This document shows, piece by piece, positions 1 to 9,191 of a stretch of DNA of 64,000 nt. Origin of the DNA: Comamonadaceae bacterium ALPHA2B. Its GTDB lineage: Bacteria > Pseudomonadota > Gammaproteobacteria > Burkholderiales > Burkholderiaceae_C. The stretch is from assembly GCA_005503065.1 (NCBI GenBank), contig SCOE01000001.1, forward strand, positions 62,001 to 126,000, given 5' to 3'. The position numbers were made by a program, and so were the translations under genes. The stretch's first letter is position 1. Every line of letters starts with the position of its first letter. Below the pieces are notes generated by a model. The model did no database searches and was not told the DNA's origin. It was given only the letters and a program-made list of their open reading frames with translations.

Positions 1-309
1 TGCTTGCCTGTTTCGGGGCTCTTGATGCGGGCTGCTTCCGGCGTTGCTGGTGGATCGGCCGGCACGAAGGGCGGGGGCGCTGGCGGCGGCCGCGGGCCTG
101 CGTTCTCCGGCGCTGGCTCGCGCTGACCGGCTTGTCGTTCTGACTGCGTGCTCGCTGTCCATCGACGTGCTTTGGGCACTGCACGGCGCCGCGAATGGCG
201 CCTGCGCCCGCAGGCCCGCGACCACCGCCAGAGGCGCTGCAGCCAAACCCAAACGCACCCGCCTCATGCCGGTCGGGCGCTACGCCCAAACTCGTCACGA
301 ACGTGACGA
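1..309. other. Unassigned region at window edge
   Basis: I cannot support a gene here. The first frame of the plus strand is open from the edge to a TGA at 124-126 and could be the C-terminus of a gene entering from the left, but its Gly/Ala-rich translation is not recognisable and its third-codon G+C is lower than in neighbouring genes. Several other frames are open, as expected in GC-rich DNA. No tRNA, terminator or repeat was recognised. Confidence 0.3.
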
Positions 310-1539
310 TCAACCGAAGAACCAGTAGCTCACCGCAATCGCCGCCACCACGCCCACCAGGTCGGCGAACAAGGCGCAGCCCACCGCATGCCGCGCCCGC
401 TGGATGCCCACCGCGCCGAAGTACACGGCCAGCACGTAGAAGGTGGTCTCGGTGCTGCCCTGGATCACCGCGGCGGTCAGGGCCGGGAAGCTGTCCACCC
501 CGTGGCTCTTCATCGTCTCGATCAGCATCGCGCGCGCCGCGCTGCCCGAAAAAGGCTTGACCAGGCCGGTGGGCAGGGCGTCGACGAAGCGCGTGTCCCA
601 GCCGGTCAGGCCCACCAGCCAGCGGATGCCGTCCAGCGCCGCATCCAGTGCACCCGACGCCCGCAGCACCCCGATGGCGCACAGCATCGCCACCAGGTAG
701 GGCAACAGGTTCTTCGCCACCTCGAAACCTTCCTTGGCGCCCTCGACGAAGGCCTCGTACACCGGCACCCGCCGCACCGCGCCCGCGATGAGGAACACGA
801 TCACGATGCCGAACAACACCAGGTTGCCCAGCAGCGACGACAACGCCGCCAGCGCCGCCGCCGACAGCGTTCCCAGCAGCAGCATGAAGCCGCCCAGCGC
901 CGCGGCCATCGGCAGCACCCAGGCCAGCACCACCGGGTCCCAGATCCGCAGCCGCTGCACCACCGCCACCGTGAGCAGCGCCACCAGCGCCGAGACCGCC
1001 GTGGCGATGAGGATGGGCAGGAACACCAGCGTCGGGTCGGCGGCGCCCTGCTGTGCGCGGTACATGAAGATGCTCACCGGCAGCAGCGTCAGTGAGCCGG
1101 TGTTGAGCACCAGGAACAGGATCTGCGCGTTCGTCGCCTCCTGGGGCCGCGGGTTCAGCGTCTGCAGTTCGCGCATCGCCTTCAGCCCGATCGGGGTGGC
1201 GGCGTTGTCCAGCCCCAGCGCGTTGGCCGCGAAGTTCATCGTGATCAGGCCCAGCGCCGGGTGCCCGCGCGGCACCTCGGGCATCAGCCGCGCGAAGAGC
1301 GGGCCCAGCCAGCGCGCGAGCGCGGCCACCAGCCCGGCCCGCTCGGCGATGCGCAGAAAACCCAGCCACAGCGTGAGCGTGCCGAAGAGCAGCACCATCA
1401 CCTCCACCGAGAGCTTGGCCATGGCGAACAGCGCCTCGACCATGGCGGCGAAGGCAGACGCGTCGCCGCCCACCAGCCAGCGGCCGAAGCCGGCGACGGC
1501 GGCGACGAGGAAGAAGGCGAGCCAGAGGCCGTTGAGCAT
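310..1539 (-). CDS. Fused SpmA/SpmB nucleoside-recognition membrane protein
   Basis: A 409-residue integral membrane protein with about ten hydrophobic segments. It looks like a fusion of spore-maturation proteins A and B. The N-terminal half (about 1-200) carries the SpmA-like motif NFAANALGLDNAATPIG, and the C-terminal half (about 225-409) carries the SpmB-like motif LPTGLVKPFSGSAAR. Each half contains a nucleoside-recognition (Gate) domain. In Bacillus the two proteins act in spore-core dehydration. This organism should not sporulate, and fused forms are common in Proteobacteria with unknown transport function. It starts at ATG 1537-1539 and is divergent from the phospholipase D gene. Family is confident; substrate is unknown. 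Confidence 0.85.
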   Translation of the reverse strand: MLNGLWLAFFLVAAVAGFGRWLVGGDASAFAAMVEALFAMAKLSVEVMVLLFGTLTLWLGFLRIAERAGLVAALARWLGPLFARLMPEVPRGHPALGLITMNFAANALGLDNAATPIGLKAMRELQTLNPRPQEATNAQILFLVLNTGSLTLLPVSIFMYRAQQGAADPTLVFLPILIATAVSALVALLTVAVVQRLRIWDPVVLAWVLPMAAALGGFMLLLGTLSAAALAALSSLLGNLVLFGIVIVFLIAGAVRRVPVYEAFVEGAKEGFEVAKNLLPYLVAMLCAIGVLRASGALDAALDGIRWLVGLTGWDTRFVDALPTGLVKPFSGSAARAMLIETMKSHGVDSFPALTAAVIQGSTETTFYVLAVYFGAVGIQRARHAVGCALFADLVGVVAAIAVSYWFFG

Positions 1540-1636
1540 GGGGGCGGGTGAAACGGGGGGCGGCCGATCATAGAAGCGAGGGGCCGCCCGCGAGACGAAG
1601 GCGCGGGCCGCGCATTCCCACTACATTTCGGAGCGC

Positions 1637-3232
1637 ATGCTGTTCCTGTCCCCCTTCCCCTTGCGCACCTGGTGCCTGCTCGTGCTGGTCGCAGCCGGCC
1701 TGCTCACGGGCTGCGCCTCCCTGCCGCCTCCGCAGCCGCGCCACGAAAGCCGGGCCGTGGCCGACGTCGGCCAGACCACGCTGGGCAAGCTTTCGCGCGC
1801 CGACGCACCGCAGACGCCCGTGGGGCGCGACGGGCCGCTGTCCGCCTTCCGCCTGCTGCCCGACGCCGCCTTCGCCTTCGACGCCCGCATCTCGCTGGCG
1901 CGCAACGCCGAGAACACGCTCGACGTGCAGTACTACCAGATCGCCAACGACGACGTGGGGCTGTTGCTGCTGCGCGAACTGCGCGACGCGGCCGAGCGCG
2001 GCGTGCGCGTGCGGCTGCTGGTGGACGACCTCTACACCGCCGGCGAGGACGAGCTGTTCTCGACGCTCGATGCCTTCCCCAACGTCGAGGTGCGGCTGTT
2101 CAACCCGCTGCCCTCGCGCGCCCGCTCGCTGGCGGCGCGGCTGCTCCTCTCGGCGCACGAGTTCCGGCGCATCAACCACCGCATGCACAACAAGATGCTG
2201 CTGGCCGACAACAGCTTCGCGGTGACCGGCGGGCGCAACATCGCCAACGAGTACTTCATGCGCAGCACCTCGGCCAACTTCATCGACATGGACGTGGTGA
2301 GCAACGGTCCGGTCGTCAAGGAGATGTCGGCCGCCTTCGACCGCTACTGGAACAGCGAGCACAGCTGGCCGATCCGTCACGTGGTGCCGCCGCGCCTGTC
2401 ACCGGCCGAGGCGCAGGCGCGCTTCGACGAGCTGGCGCGCCAGGCCCGGCCCGACGTGCCGATCCAGCCGCGCGACTCGTTGGGCCAGCCACCTGTCGGG
2501 CAGGAGCTGGTGATGGGCCAGATGAAGCGCTACTGGGCGCCGGCGCGCTTCTATGCCGACGACCCCGAGAAGATCGGCCGCAACGCCGAGGCTGCCTTCG
2601 CCGACAGCGTGTCGCAGTACGCGCTGTGGGCCATCGCCGGAGCGCGGCACAACGTGCGCATCATCTCGCCGTACTTCATCCCCGGGCCAATGGGGATGGA
2701 GATGATCCGCCAGGGGCGCTCGCAGGGCGTGGAGACCGTGGTGGTGACCAACTCGCTCGGCGCCACCGACGAACCGCTGGCCTACGCCGGCTACGAGCGC
2801 TACCGGGTCGACATGCTGCGCGCCGGCGTCATCCTGTACGAGATCGCGCCCGAGTTCACCGCGCGCTCGGGGCGCTTCGGCAACTTCGGCAAGTCGATCA
2901 GCCGGCTGCATGCCAAGTTCGCGCTGATCGACGAGCAGCGCATCTTCGTCGGCTCGATGAACCTGGACCATCGCTCTGCCGCCGTGAACACCGAGTCGGG
3001 CATGCTCATCGACAGCCCGGCGATGGTGGGCGACTACTACAGCGTGATTTCCAAGCGGCGCGACCAGCTCGGCTACCGCCTGCGTCTGTCGTCCGATGGC
3101 CGGCGCGCACAGTGGCTGGAGCTGGACGAGCAGGGCGGCGACATCGTCCACGAGGACATCCCCGGCGAATTCCTCTGGTTGCGCTTCAAGAACTGGCTGC
3201 TGCTGCCGATCGTGGGCGAGGACCTGCTGTAG
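1637..3232 (+). CDS. Phospholipase D-family lipoprotein, cardiolipin synthase C-like
   Basis: A 531-residue protein with two HKD phospholipase D motifs: H184-x-K186-x4-D191 and H425-x-K427-x4-D432, the second followed by the usual GSMNLDHRS stretch. The N-terminus is a lipoprotein signal with lipobox LTGC (Cys about 25), so it should be anchored in a membrane facing the periplasm. The arrangement matches ClsC/YmdC-type enzymes, which make cardiolipin by transphosphatidylation, although ClsC of E. coli is shorter (about 470 residues) and works with a partner, YmdB, not seen here. The first ATG of the frame at 1637 is used because it supplies the signal peptide. A hydrolytic phospholipase role cannot be excluded. 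Confidence 0.85.
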   Translation: MLFLSPFPLRTWCLLVLVAAGLLTGCASLPPPQPRHESRAVADVGQTTLGKLSRADAPQTPVGRDGPLSAFRLLPDAAFAFDARISLARNAENTLDVQYYQIANDDVGLLLLRELRDAAERGVRVRLLVDDLYTAGEDELFSTLDAFPNVEVRLFNPLPSRARSLAARLLLSAHEFRRINHRMHNKMLLADNSFAVTGGRNIANEYFMRSTSANFIDMDVVSNGPVVKEMSAAFDRYWNSEHSWPIRHVVPPRLSPAEAQARFDELARQARPDVPIQPRDSLGQPPVGQELVMGQMKRYWAPARFYADDPEKIGRNAEAAFADSVSQYALWAIAGARHNVRIISPYFIPGPMGMEMIRQGRSQGVETVVVTNSLGATDEPLAYAGYERYRVDMLRAGVILYEIAPEFTARSGRFGNFGKSISRLHAKFALIDEQRIFVGSMNLDHRSAAVNTESGMLIDSPAMVGDYYSVISKRRDQLGYRLRLSSDGRRAQWLELDEQGGDIVHEDIPGEFLWLRFKNWLLLPIVGEDLL

Positions 3233-3240
3233 GGCGATTC

Positions 3241-3303
3241 TTCAGGCCAAATCGGCCTTTAGCGCCCGCCAGTCGGTTGATGTCAGCTATCAAAAAGATA
3301 GCA
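3241..3303 (+). repeat. Family A short hairpin repeat, copy A1
   Basis: Element after the phospholipase D gene. It holds GGCCAAATCGGCC followed by T residues, then GCGCCCG, then the hairpin GCTATC-AAAAA-GATAGC at 3286-3302. The same order of blocks recurs at 12908, 14859 (degenerate), 26921, 30981 and 63208. It may double as a transcription terminator for the upstream gene. Confidence 0.75.
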
Positions 3304-3400
3304 ATTGGATGGGCGTGTACGATGTGGTTTGACTTGTGACTGCAGCGTCTTGTCGCAGTCGATGCGTCCAATCCGCGACGCGGGCGCCTAGAATGGCTGC

Positions 3401-4021
3401 ATGTCCGCCATCGCCCCGCCTGCCAAGCCCTCCTTCAAGGCCCAGATGCTGCAGGCGCGCGAGGACGCGATCGTGCAGACCGTGAACCGCCTGCTGGCCG
3501 AAAAAGGCTTCGACGCCATGACGGTCGATGAGGTGGCCGCTTCTGTCGGCATCGCCAAGGCCAGCCTCTACAAGCATTTCCCGAGCAAGGAAGACCTCGC
3601 CGCCGCGGCGATGGTGCGCATCATGCAGCGCACGCAGGACATGCTGGCCGCGCTGCCGGGCGACGCCAGGCCGATCGACCAGCTGCGCGCCGTGGTGCGC
3701 TGGGCCCTGCAGATGCAGCTGGCGGGCGAGATGCCCTCGCTGCCGAGCCAGAACTCCAGCCTGCGCGCGGCGCTGATGGCCAACCGGGGGTACCTCGACC
3801 GGCTGATCGCCGTCAGCGACCGGCTGGGCGGCTGGATCCAGGCGGCCCAGGCCGGCGGCTCGATCAACCCCGCGCTGCCGCCCATCGTCGTGCTCTACAC
3901 CCTGTATGCGCGCGCCTGCGACCCGGTGCTGGAATTCCTGAAGGCCGGCGGGCAGCACAGCGACGAGCAGATCGTCGAGCTGGTGCTGAGCACCTGCTTC
4001 GACGGCCTGGCCTCCCGCTGA
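3401..4021 (+). CDS. TetR/AcrR-family transcriptional regulator
   Basis: A 206-residue regulator. A TetR helix-turn-helix lies at about residues 20-65, with the typical core FDAMTVDEVAASVGIAKASLY and KHFPSKEDL. The C-terminal ligand domain is not recognisable as a particular subfamily. It starts at ATG 3401, about 100 bases after repeat A1, and ends 10 bases before the convergent metallophosphoesterase. No adjacent operator or obvious target operon was seen, so its regulon is unknown. Confidence 0.88.
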   Translation: MSAIAPPAKPSFKAQMLQAREDAIVQTVNRLLAEKGFDAMTVDEVAASVGIAKASLYKHFPSKEDLAAAAMVRIMQRTQDMLAALPGDARPIDQLRAVVRWALQMQLAGEMPSLPSQNSSLRAALMANRGYLDRLIAVSDRLGGWIQAAQAGGSINPALPPIVVLYTLYARACDPVLEFLKAGGQHSDEQIVELVLSTCFDGLASR

Positions 4022-4030
4022 GCCCTCCCC

Positions 4031-4840
4031 TCAGGCCTTCACCTCGATCAGCAACTCCGGCCGGAAGCCCTCCTGCTCGCCCTTGCTGGCATAGCCCAGC
4101 GGGTTCGCCACCACGCGGCAGCCGTCCTTCACATAGTCGAAGGCGCAGTGCAGGTGGCCGTGCATCCATACGTCGGCCCAAGGCAGCAGCGCATCCAGGG
4201 CATTGCAGAAGCCCGCCGTGCCCGGCGTGAGGCCGTAGCGCGGGTCGGCGCTGGCGAGCGTCGGCGCAAAGTGAGTGATCGCCACCGTGGGGCCGTCGAA
4301 GTGGCGGGCCAGTGCGTCGCGGAGCCAGGCCTGGCTGTCGAGCGACTCATCGCGCAGTTCCGCGGCCATGAAGGGCCGGCCGTGCCGGGTGGTGGCCGCG
4401 TGCGCCAGGTAGTGGTTGGCCGCCCGCATCGCCTTGCCGCGCTTGCGTTCGCGATCTGCGGGCGGGTCTCGCGGCTCGACCAGCGCGTCGAAGTCGGCCC
4501 ACAGCGTGGTGCCGATGAAGCGGACGCCGTCGATCACGCGCGCTTCGCGCTCCAGCCAGCCGATGTCCAAGGCTTCGCACTGCACCCGCAGGCGCGCATG
4601 CACGGCATCGAAGTCGTCGTTGTCGTACTCGTGGTTGCCCGGCACGTACAGCACGGGCGTGGGCCAGCCGTGCCGCGGCGAGAAACGGGCCAGACCGAAA
4701 TCGGTGCCCGTCAGGCGGGATCCCGGCTGGTACGAACCGATGTCGCCGGCGAGCACCAGCAGGTCGGCGCCCGGCGCAGGGACGGGCGCGAAATCCGGGT
4801 GGGTCTCGAGGTGCAGGTCGGACAGCAGCTGGATCTTCAT
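4031..4840 (-). CDS. Calcineurin-like metallophosphoesterase
   Basis: A 269-residue cytoplasmic metallophosphoesterase. Metal-binding motifs are in the usual order: D8-x-H10 in SDLHLE, GD at about 32-33, GNHE in PGNHEYD, a His in ITHFAPT, and GHLH in MHGHLHC near residue 234. The start at 4838-4840 places SDLHLE at the very N-terminus as in the family; an in-frame start 33 codons upstream would add a sequence unlike any phosphoesterase. No signal peptide. The substrate cannot be predicted. It is convergent with the TetR gene. Confidence 0.87.
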   Translation of the reverse strand: MKIQLLSDLHLETHPDFAPVPAPGADLLVLAGDIGSYQPGSRLTGTDFGLARFSPRHGWPTPVLYVPGNHEYDNDDFDAVHARLRVQCEALDIGWLEREARVIDGVRFIGTTLWADFDALVEPRDPPADRERKRGKAMRAANHYLAHAATTRHGRPFMAAELRDESLDSQAWLRDALARHFDGPTVAITHFAPTLASADPRYGLTPGTAGFCNALDALLPWADVWMHGHLHCAFDYVKDGCRVVANPLGYASKGEQEGFRPELLIEVKA

Positions 4841-4956
4841 GGCCTGCACAGTGTAGGAAGCCCCATTAAGGGGGCGAGCTGCCAACCCTTGCACCGCCCA
4901 TGTCGGCATATCCCGCACCGTATGCACGTCATGCATCAAGAGGGGGCTGTAAAAAC

Positions 4957-4970
4957 TAGGGGAAACCCTT
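4957..4970. promoter_or_regulatory. TAGGG-N4-CCCT inverted motif upstream of small gene
   Basis: TAGGGGAAACCCTT lies about 50 bases upstream of the small gene at 5020, in a local AT-richer stretch. A near-identical 18-base context (ACTAGGG, one base, AAACCCT) precedes the membrane-protein gene at 6339. This suggests a shared activator or promoter element, possibly recognised by the intervening LysR protein. That is inference. Confidence 0.45.
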
Positions 4971-5019
4971 ATTCTTCTTTCATCGTTACAACAGCGTGGC
5001 CTGGGTGCCGCGCACCATC

Positions 5020-5193
5020 ATGTTCAACATGCTCTCGCATCTGGTTCGCTCCATCCGGCCGCAGCAGGTCCAGGCTCCGATCAGCCCGGCCGCCGCCCTG
5101 TTGGAAAGCGCAGAAGCCCGTGTCGGTTTCGATCCGCACCACGCGCAGGAACTGCGCGAAGCAGCCTCGGCCTGGCTGCGCGTCGTCCGCTGA
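5020..5193 (+). CDS. Small hypothetical protein
   Basis: A predicted 57-residue protein starting at ATG 5020 (an in-frame GTG at 4996 and an ATG at 5029 are alternatives). It has no hydrophobic segment and no recognised domain; the C-terminal half is predicted helical and Ala/Glu/Arg-rich. Support comes from its upstream motif at 4957, shared with another gene, and from its isolated position between divergent and convergent neighbours. It could be spurious. Confidence 0.45.
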   Translation: MFNMLSHLVRSIRPQQVQAPISPAAALLESAEARVGFDPHHAQELREAASAWLRVVR

Positions 5194-5246
5194 GCGAGCG
5201 ACCGACTCCCTCAGGTCAAATCTGCGTTGCCGCAGCTGAAAAGAGT

Positions 5247-6248
5247 TTAGCCGTAAGGTAGCGCATACTCACGCAGCGATCGCGCGAATGCGTCGCTGGC
5301 CGCACGCACCAGCGTGTCCCGCAGCCAGGCATGGGCCGGCGAGCCGTGGGTGCGCCGATGCCAGAGCGCATCGACGTGCACGAGCGGCAGGTTCAGCGGC
5401 AGTTCCCGCACCGCCAGCGCTTCGGCCATCCCCGTCGTGTTCACGAAGTGCCGCGGCAGGACCGTGAGCAGGTCGGAGTTCGCGACCACCCGTCCGGCGG
5501 TGAAGAATTGGTTCACCGTCAGCACGATGCGGCGTTCGCGCCCCAGTGCGCCCAGTGCCTCGTCGACGAAGCCCCAGGGCCGCCCCGAGAAGCTCACCAG
5601 CAGATGACGCGCCTGGCAGAAGGCGTCCAGCGTCAGCACGCCCTGCGCCAGGGGGTGCCCACTGCGCATCACGCAGACGTACTGCCCCACATAGAGCCGG
5701 TGCGATTCGAAGGCCACCGCCTCGCCCGCCTGGGCGCGGCCGGTCAGGTCGGTCATCACAGCCGGGAAGTAGCCCAGCGCCACGTCGGCAGCCTCGTCTT
5801 CCAGCAGCCTTCGGGGGTCGCGCGTGGTCAGGGGCACGACGCGCAGCGAAATGCCGGGCGCCTCGTCTTCCAGGATGCGCACGGCGCCGGGGATGACCTC
5901 GGACGCCGTGGCGTCGGCCATCGCGAGCACGAAGCTGTTGTCGGCGTGCAACGGTTCGAAGCTGGCCGGCACCAGCGAATGCTCGAGCTGGCGCAACGCA
6001 TCGCGCACCACCGGCCACAGGCTCAGCGCGCGCGGGGTGGGCTCGACGCCGGCGCCCGCCCGGCGCACCAGCTCGTCTCCCAGCGCGCTGCGCAGCCGGC
6101 GCAGTGCGTTGCTCACCGCCGGCTGGGTGAGCGAAAGGTTTCTTGCGGCCCGCGTGAGGCTGCGTTCGGCCATGACCTCGTCGAACACGCGCAGGAGGTT
6201 GAGGTCAAGTGTGCGGAAATTGACGTCTATCACGGTGGCGAATGACAA
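5247..6248 (-). CDS. LysR-family transcriptional regulator
   Basis: A 333-residue LysR regulator. The N-terminal helix-turn-helix is DLNLLRVFDEVMAERSLTRA followed by ARNLSLTQPAVSNALRRLR, which resembles the NodD/LeuO-like subgroup. An inducer-binding domain fills residues about 105-320. It is divergent from the membrane-protein gene at 6339 with a 90-base intergenic region containing the TAGGG-N4-CCCTA motif, so it may control that gene and perhaps the small gene at 5020. The inducer is unknown. Confidence 0.88.
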   Translation of the reverse strand: MSFATVIDVNFRTLDLNLLRVFDEVMAERSLTRAARNLSLTQPAVSNALRRLRSALGDELVRRAGAGVEPTPRALSLWPVVRDALRQLEHSLVPASFEPLHADNSFVLAMADATASEVIPGAVRILEDEAPGISLRVVPLTTRDPRRLLEDEAADVALGYFPAVMTDLTGRAQAGEAVAFESHRLYVGQYVCVMRSGHPLAQGVLTLDAFCQARHLLVSFSGRPWGFVDEALGALGRERRIVLTVNQFFTAGRVVANSDLLTVLPRHFVNTTGMAEALAVRELPLNLPLVHVDALWHRRTHGSPAHAWLRDTLVRAASDAFARSLREYALPYG

Positions 6249-6276
6249 GCATCAGCAATATAAATTTGAAAGTTAC

Positions 6277-6290
6277 TAGGGCAAACCCTA
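6277..6290. promoter_or_regulatory. TAGGG-N4-CCCTA palindrome in LysR / membrane-protein intergenic region
   Basis: A perfect 5-base inverted repeat (TAGGG, CAAA, CCCTA) between the LysR gene and the divergent gene at 6339. It repeats the motif at 4957-4970, with the shared context ACTAGGG-N-AAACCCT. Candidate operator or alternative promoter element. Confidence 0.5.
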
Positions 6291-6338
6291 ATATTCCGTC
6301 ATCGGCTTCGGCCAATCGTCCCACTGGAGGGATACACC

Positions 6339-6890
6339 ATGACCACCTTCGTCCACGTTGACCAACCCGCTTCCCACCCTGGCGTGCGCCGCGCCGAGGC
6401 ACTGATGGACTATGTGCGCGAAAGCCGTCAGCCCAACGACGGCACGCGCGGCCTCGCAGCCGTGCTGCTCGCCGCCGTGCTGGCAGCCCTGCTGGCCGTT
6501 GCCGACAAGTTCGTCTCGGAGTGGACCGATGGCAGCCTGCTCGCCGCCTGGATGGTGCTGTGGGCCGTCGCATTCTTCGCGCTGGCGTTGTTCTCCGGGG
6601 CCGCCCGCTCGCTGGCAGCGCGCGCCCTTGCCGGCTGGAAGGCCCTGGACCGCCGCATGGCCGCTGCCCGTGCCGACGCGCAGTTCCTGGCCACCGCACA
6701 GAGCGATCCGCGCGTCATGAACGATCTGCGCGCCGCCATGACCCGCCAGCAAGGCCAGGATGACCTGGTGGTGCACGTCGCGCCGACGCGCTCTGCCGCG
6801 GTCGACGCAGCGGCCCGCCGCTCGCAGGACGTGCGCATGCCCACGCTGTACGAAGCGATGCGCCGCATGAACAGCGCTCGCTACTACTGA
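6339..6890 (+). CDS. Hypothetical two-helix membrane protein
   Basis: A 183-residue protein of unknown function. Residues about 45-100 contain two hydrophobic segments separated by the short loop KFVSEWTDGS. The C-terminal half is soluble and rich in Ala and Arg, ending MYEA-like (YEAMRRMNSARYY). The start is supported by GGAGGG eight bases upstream of the ATG. It is divergent from the LysR gene and followed by a strong terminator. No domain recognised. Confidence 0.7.
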   Translation: MTTFVHVDQPASHPGVRRAEALMDYVRESRQPNDGTRGLAAVLLAAVLAALLAVADKFVSEWTDGSLLAAWMVLWAVAFFALALFSGAARSLAARALAGWKALDRRMAAARADAQFLATAQSDPRVMNDLRAAMTRQQGQDDLVVHVAPTRSAAVDAAARRSQDVRMPTLYEAMRRMNSARYY

Positions 6891-6925
6891 CCGGCCGACG
6901 CCCGCTCCCGCGGGCATGGCACGTG

Positions 6926-6953
6926 AAAAAGCCGCCCGAGGGCGGCTTTTTTT
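6926..6953. terminator. Bidirectional intrinsic terminator
   Basis: Stem GCCGCC (6931-6936), loop CGAG, GGCGGC (6941-6946), flanked by AAAAA on one side and TTTTTTT on the other. It lies between the convergent membrane-protein gene and pckG, so it can serve both strands. Confidence 0.92.
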
Positions 6954-6980
6954 CTTTGGACGCTCGCGGCTGATCGGTGA

Positions 6981-8849
6981 TCAGGCGGCCAGCCGTTCCT
7001 CGATGGCCGCCTTGGTGGCCGGCAGCTCCTGGGGCAGGTGGTGCGCGAGCTGCTCGAACAACTCGGCATGCAGCTTGAGTTCGGCCTGCCACGCGGCCTT
7101 GTCGATGCTCGTCACCGTGGCGAACTGGGCGGGGCTGAAATCCAGGCCGGTCCAGTTCAGGTCTTCGTAACGGGGGCTCACGCCGAAGACGTGCTCGGTG
7201 CCCTGGCCGCGTCCCTCGACGCGGTCGATCATCCACTTGAGCACGCGCATGTTCTCGCCATAGCCGGGCCAGACGAACTTGCCGTCATCGCCCTTGCGGA
7301 ACCAGTTGGTGGTGTAGATCTTCGGCAGCTTGGCGCCCGAGGCCTGCAGCTTCTTGCCCAGTGTGAGCCAATGCTGGAAGTAGTCGCTCATGTTGTAGCC
7401 CATGAAGGGCAGCATGGCGAAGGGGTCGCGGCGCACGATGCCCTGCTGGCCGGCGGCGGCGGCGGTGGTCTCGCTGCCCATGGTCGCGGCCATGTACACG
7501 CCCTCGACCCAGTTGCGCGCCTCGGTCACCAGCGGCACCGTGGTGGAGCGGCGCCCGCCGAAGATGAAGGCGTCGATCTCCACGCCCTTGGGATCGTCCC
7601 AGGCCTCGTCCAGCGCCGGGTTGTTGGTCGCGGCCACGGTGAAGCGGGCATTCGGGTGCGCGGCCTTGGCGCCGGTCTCGCGCGCGATCTGCGGCGTCCA
7701 GTCCTTGCCCTGCCAGTCGATCAGGTGCGCAGGCAGCTCCTTGTTGGGCGCGTCGGCTTCCATGCCTTCCCACCACACGTCGCCGTCGTCGGTCAGCGCG
7801 ACGTTGGTGAAGATCACGCCCTTGTCGAGGCTGGCCATGCAGTTCGGGTTGGTCTTGTAGTTGGTGCCCGGCGCCACGCCGAAGTAGCCGGCCTCGGGGT
7901 TGATGGCGTGCAGCGAACCATCGGCCTGCGGCTTGATCCAGGCGATGTCGTCGCCGATTGTCGTGACCTTCCAGCCCTCGAAGCCGGCCGGCGGCACGAG
8001 CATCGAGAAGTTGGTCTTGCCGCAGGCACTGGGGAAGGCCGCAGCCACATGGTGCTTCTTGCCCTCGGGGCTGGTCACGCCCAGGATGAGCATGTGTTCG
8101 GCCAGCCAGCCCTCGTCGCGGCCCATGTTGGAGGCGATGCGCAGCGCGAAGCACTTCTTGCCCAGCAGCGCGTTGCCGCCGTAGCCCGAGCCGTAGCTCC
8201 AGATCTCGCGCGTCTCGGGGTAGTGGACGATGTACTTGGTCTTGTTGCAGGGCCAGGCGACGTCCTTCTGGCCGGCCTCGAGCGGCGCGCCCACGGTGTG
8301 CACGCAGGGCACGAACTCGCCCTCGGCGCCGAGCACGTCGTACACCGCCTTGCCCATGCGGGTCATGATCTTCATGTTGACCGCGACGTAGGGGCTGTCG
8401 GAGAGCTCGACGCCGATGTGCGCGATCGGCGAACCCAGCGGGCCCATGCTGAAGGGCACCACGTACATGGTGCGGCCCTTCATGCAGCCGTCGAAGAGCG
8501 GCTGCAGCGTGGCGCGCATCTCGGCCGGGGCCATCCAGTTGTTGGTCGGGCCCGCGTCTTCCTTCTTTGCGGAGCAGATGAAGGTGCGGTCCTCGACGCG
8601 CGCGACGTCGCTCGGGTCGGACCACGCGAGGAAGGAGCCGGGCCGCTTGGCCGGGTTGAGCTTTCGGAAGGTGCCGGCGTCGACCAGCTGCTGGCACAGG
8701 CGCTCGTACTCTTCCTGGCTGCCGTCGCACCATTCGATGCGCTCGGGCTTGCACAGGGCCGCCATCTCGGCGACCCAGGCGATCAGCTTCTGGTTCTTGA
8801 CGTAGGCAGGGGCCTGGATGGCCAGCCCTTTCACCACGGGTGCGTTCAT
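6981..8849 (-). CDS. pckG: Phosphoenolpyruvate carboxykinase (GTP)
   Basis: A 622-residue GTP-dependent PEP carboxykinase: oxaloacetate + GTP to PEP + GDP + CO2, the first step of gluconeogenesis from organic and amino acids. It contains the kinase-1 motif with catalytic Cys in [12 protein letters not shown] (about residues 272-283), the PEPCK signature [12 protein letters not shown], and the GTP-site region near the C-terminus. Length fits the family. The start at 8847-8849 (MNAPVVKGL) has AGGAG upstream; an in-frame start 45 codons earlier adds an unrelated tail. Such an enzyme fits an organism living on histidine and nicotinate. Confidence 0.97.
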   Translation of the reverse strand: MNAPVVKGLAIQAPAYVKNQKLIAWVAEMAALCKPERIEWCDGSQEEYERLCQQLVDAGTFRKLNPAKRPGSFLAWSDPSDVARVEDRTFICSAKKEDAGPTNNWMAPAEMRATLQPLFDGCMKGRTMYVVPFSMGPLGSPIAHIGVELSDSPYVAVNMKIMTRMGKAVYDVLGAEGEFVPCVHTVGAPLEAGQKDVAWPCNKTKYIVHYPETREIWSYGSGYGGNALLGKKCFALRIASNMGRDEGWLAEHMLILGVTSPEGKKHHVAAAFPSACGKTNFSMLVPPAGFEGWKVTTIGDDIAWIKPQADGSLHAINPEAGYFGVAPGTNYKTNPNCMASLDKGVIFTNVALTDDGDVWWEGMEADAPNKELPAHLIDWQGKDWTPQIARETGAKAAHPNARFTVAATNNPALDEAWDDPKGVEIDAFIFGGRRSTTVPLVTEARNWVEGVYMAATMGSETTAAAAGQQGIVRRDPFAMLPFMGYNMSDYFQHWLTLGKKLQASGAKLPKIYTTNWFRKGDDGKFVWPGYGENMRVLKWMIDRVEGRGQGTEHVFGVSPRYEDLNWTGLDFSPAQFATVTSIDKAAWQAELKLHAELFEQLAHHLPQELPATKAAIEERLAA

Positions 8850-8980
8850 CGGAAAACTCCTGGATAGAAAAATCGTCTTTTCGAACGGGACTCGGCCCCC
8901 GTGGAGGGCGGCGAGAGCCGTTGGAGAAAACGTCTTCCAGCGCGGGAGTTGGGCGGGGCTGAACGGGCCCCGCCGGGGGA

Positions 8981-9133
8981 TCAAGCCATGTAGATGGCGA
9001 TCGAGGCCAGCAGCAGCATCAGCACGCCGCCGGCCAGGGGCAGCACGATGGGCATGAGGGGCACGATGCCTTCGACGGCATCCTGTTCGACGCTGGCAGC
9101 GTGGCCAGGCTCGACGGGGGTGGGGTTGGACAT
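8981..9133 (-). CDS. 50-residue single-span membrane peptide
   Basis: A small protein ending in a hydrophobic helix (residues about 24-50, [20 protein letters not shown]) after an acidic, soluble N-terminus. The ATG at 9131-9133 is preceded by TGAGG. It lies between ilvA and pckG on the same strand, about 60 bases after the ilvA stop. No domain is recognised. The clean hydrophobicity pattern and ribosome-binding site favour a real gene. Confidence 0.6.
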   Translation of the reverse strand: MSNPTPVEPGHAASVEQDAVEGIVPLMPIVLPLAGGVLMLLLASIAIYMA

Positions 9134-9191
9134 CCGGAACCTCAGGTACTCAAACTTCGTGAATTTTACAAGTCCGGGTTCCGCGGCCTTG

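Noticed and set aside
44-328. Possible small gene at the left edge, plus strand
   Set aside because: Low-complexity Ala/Arg composition, no ribosome-binding site and overlap with the end of the SpmAB-like gene.
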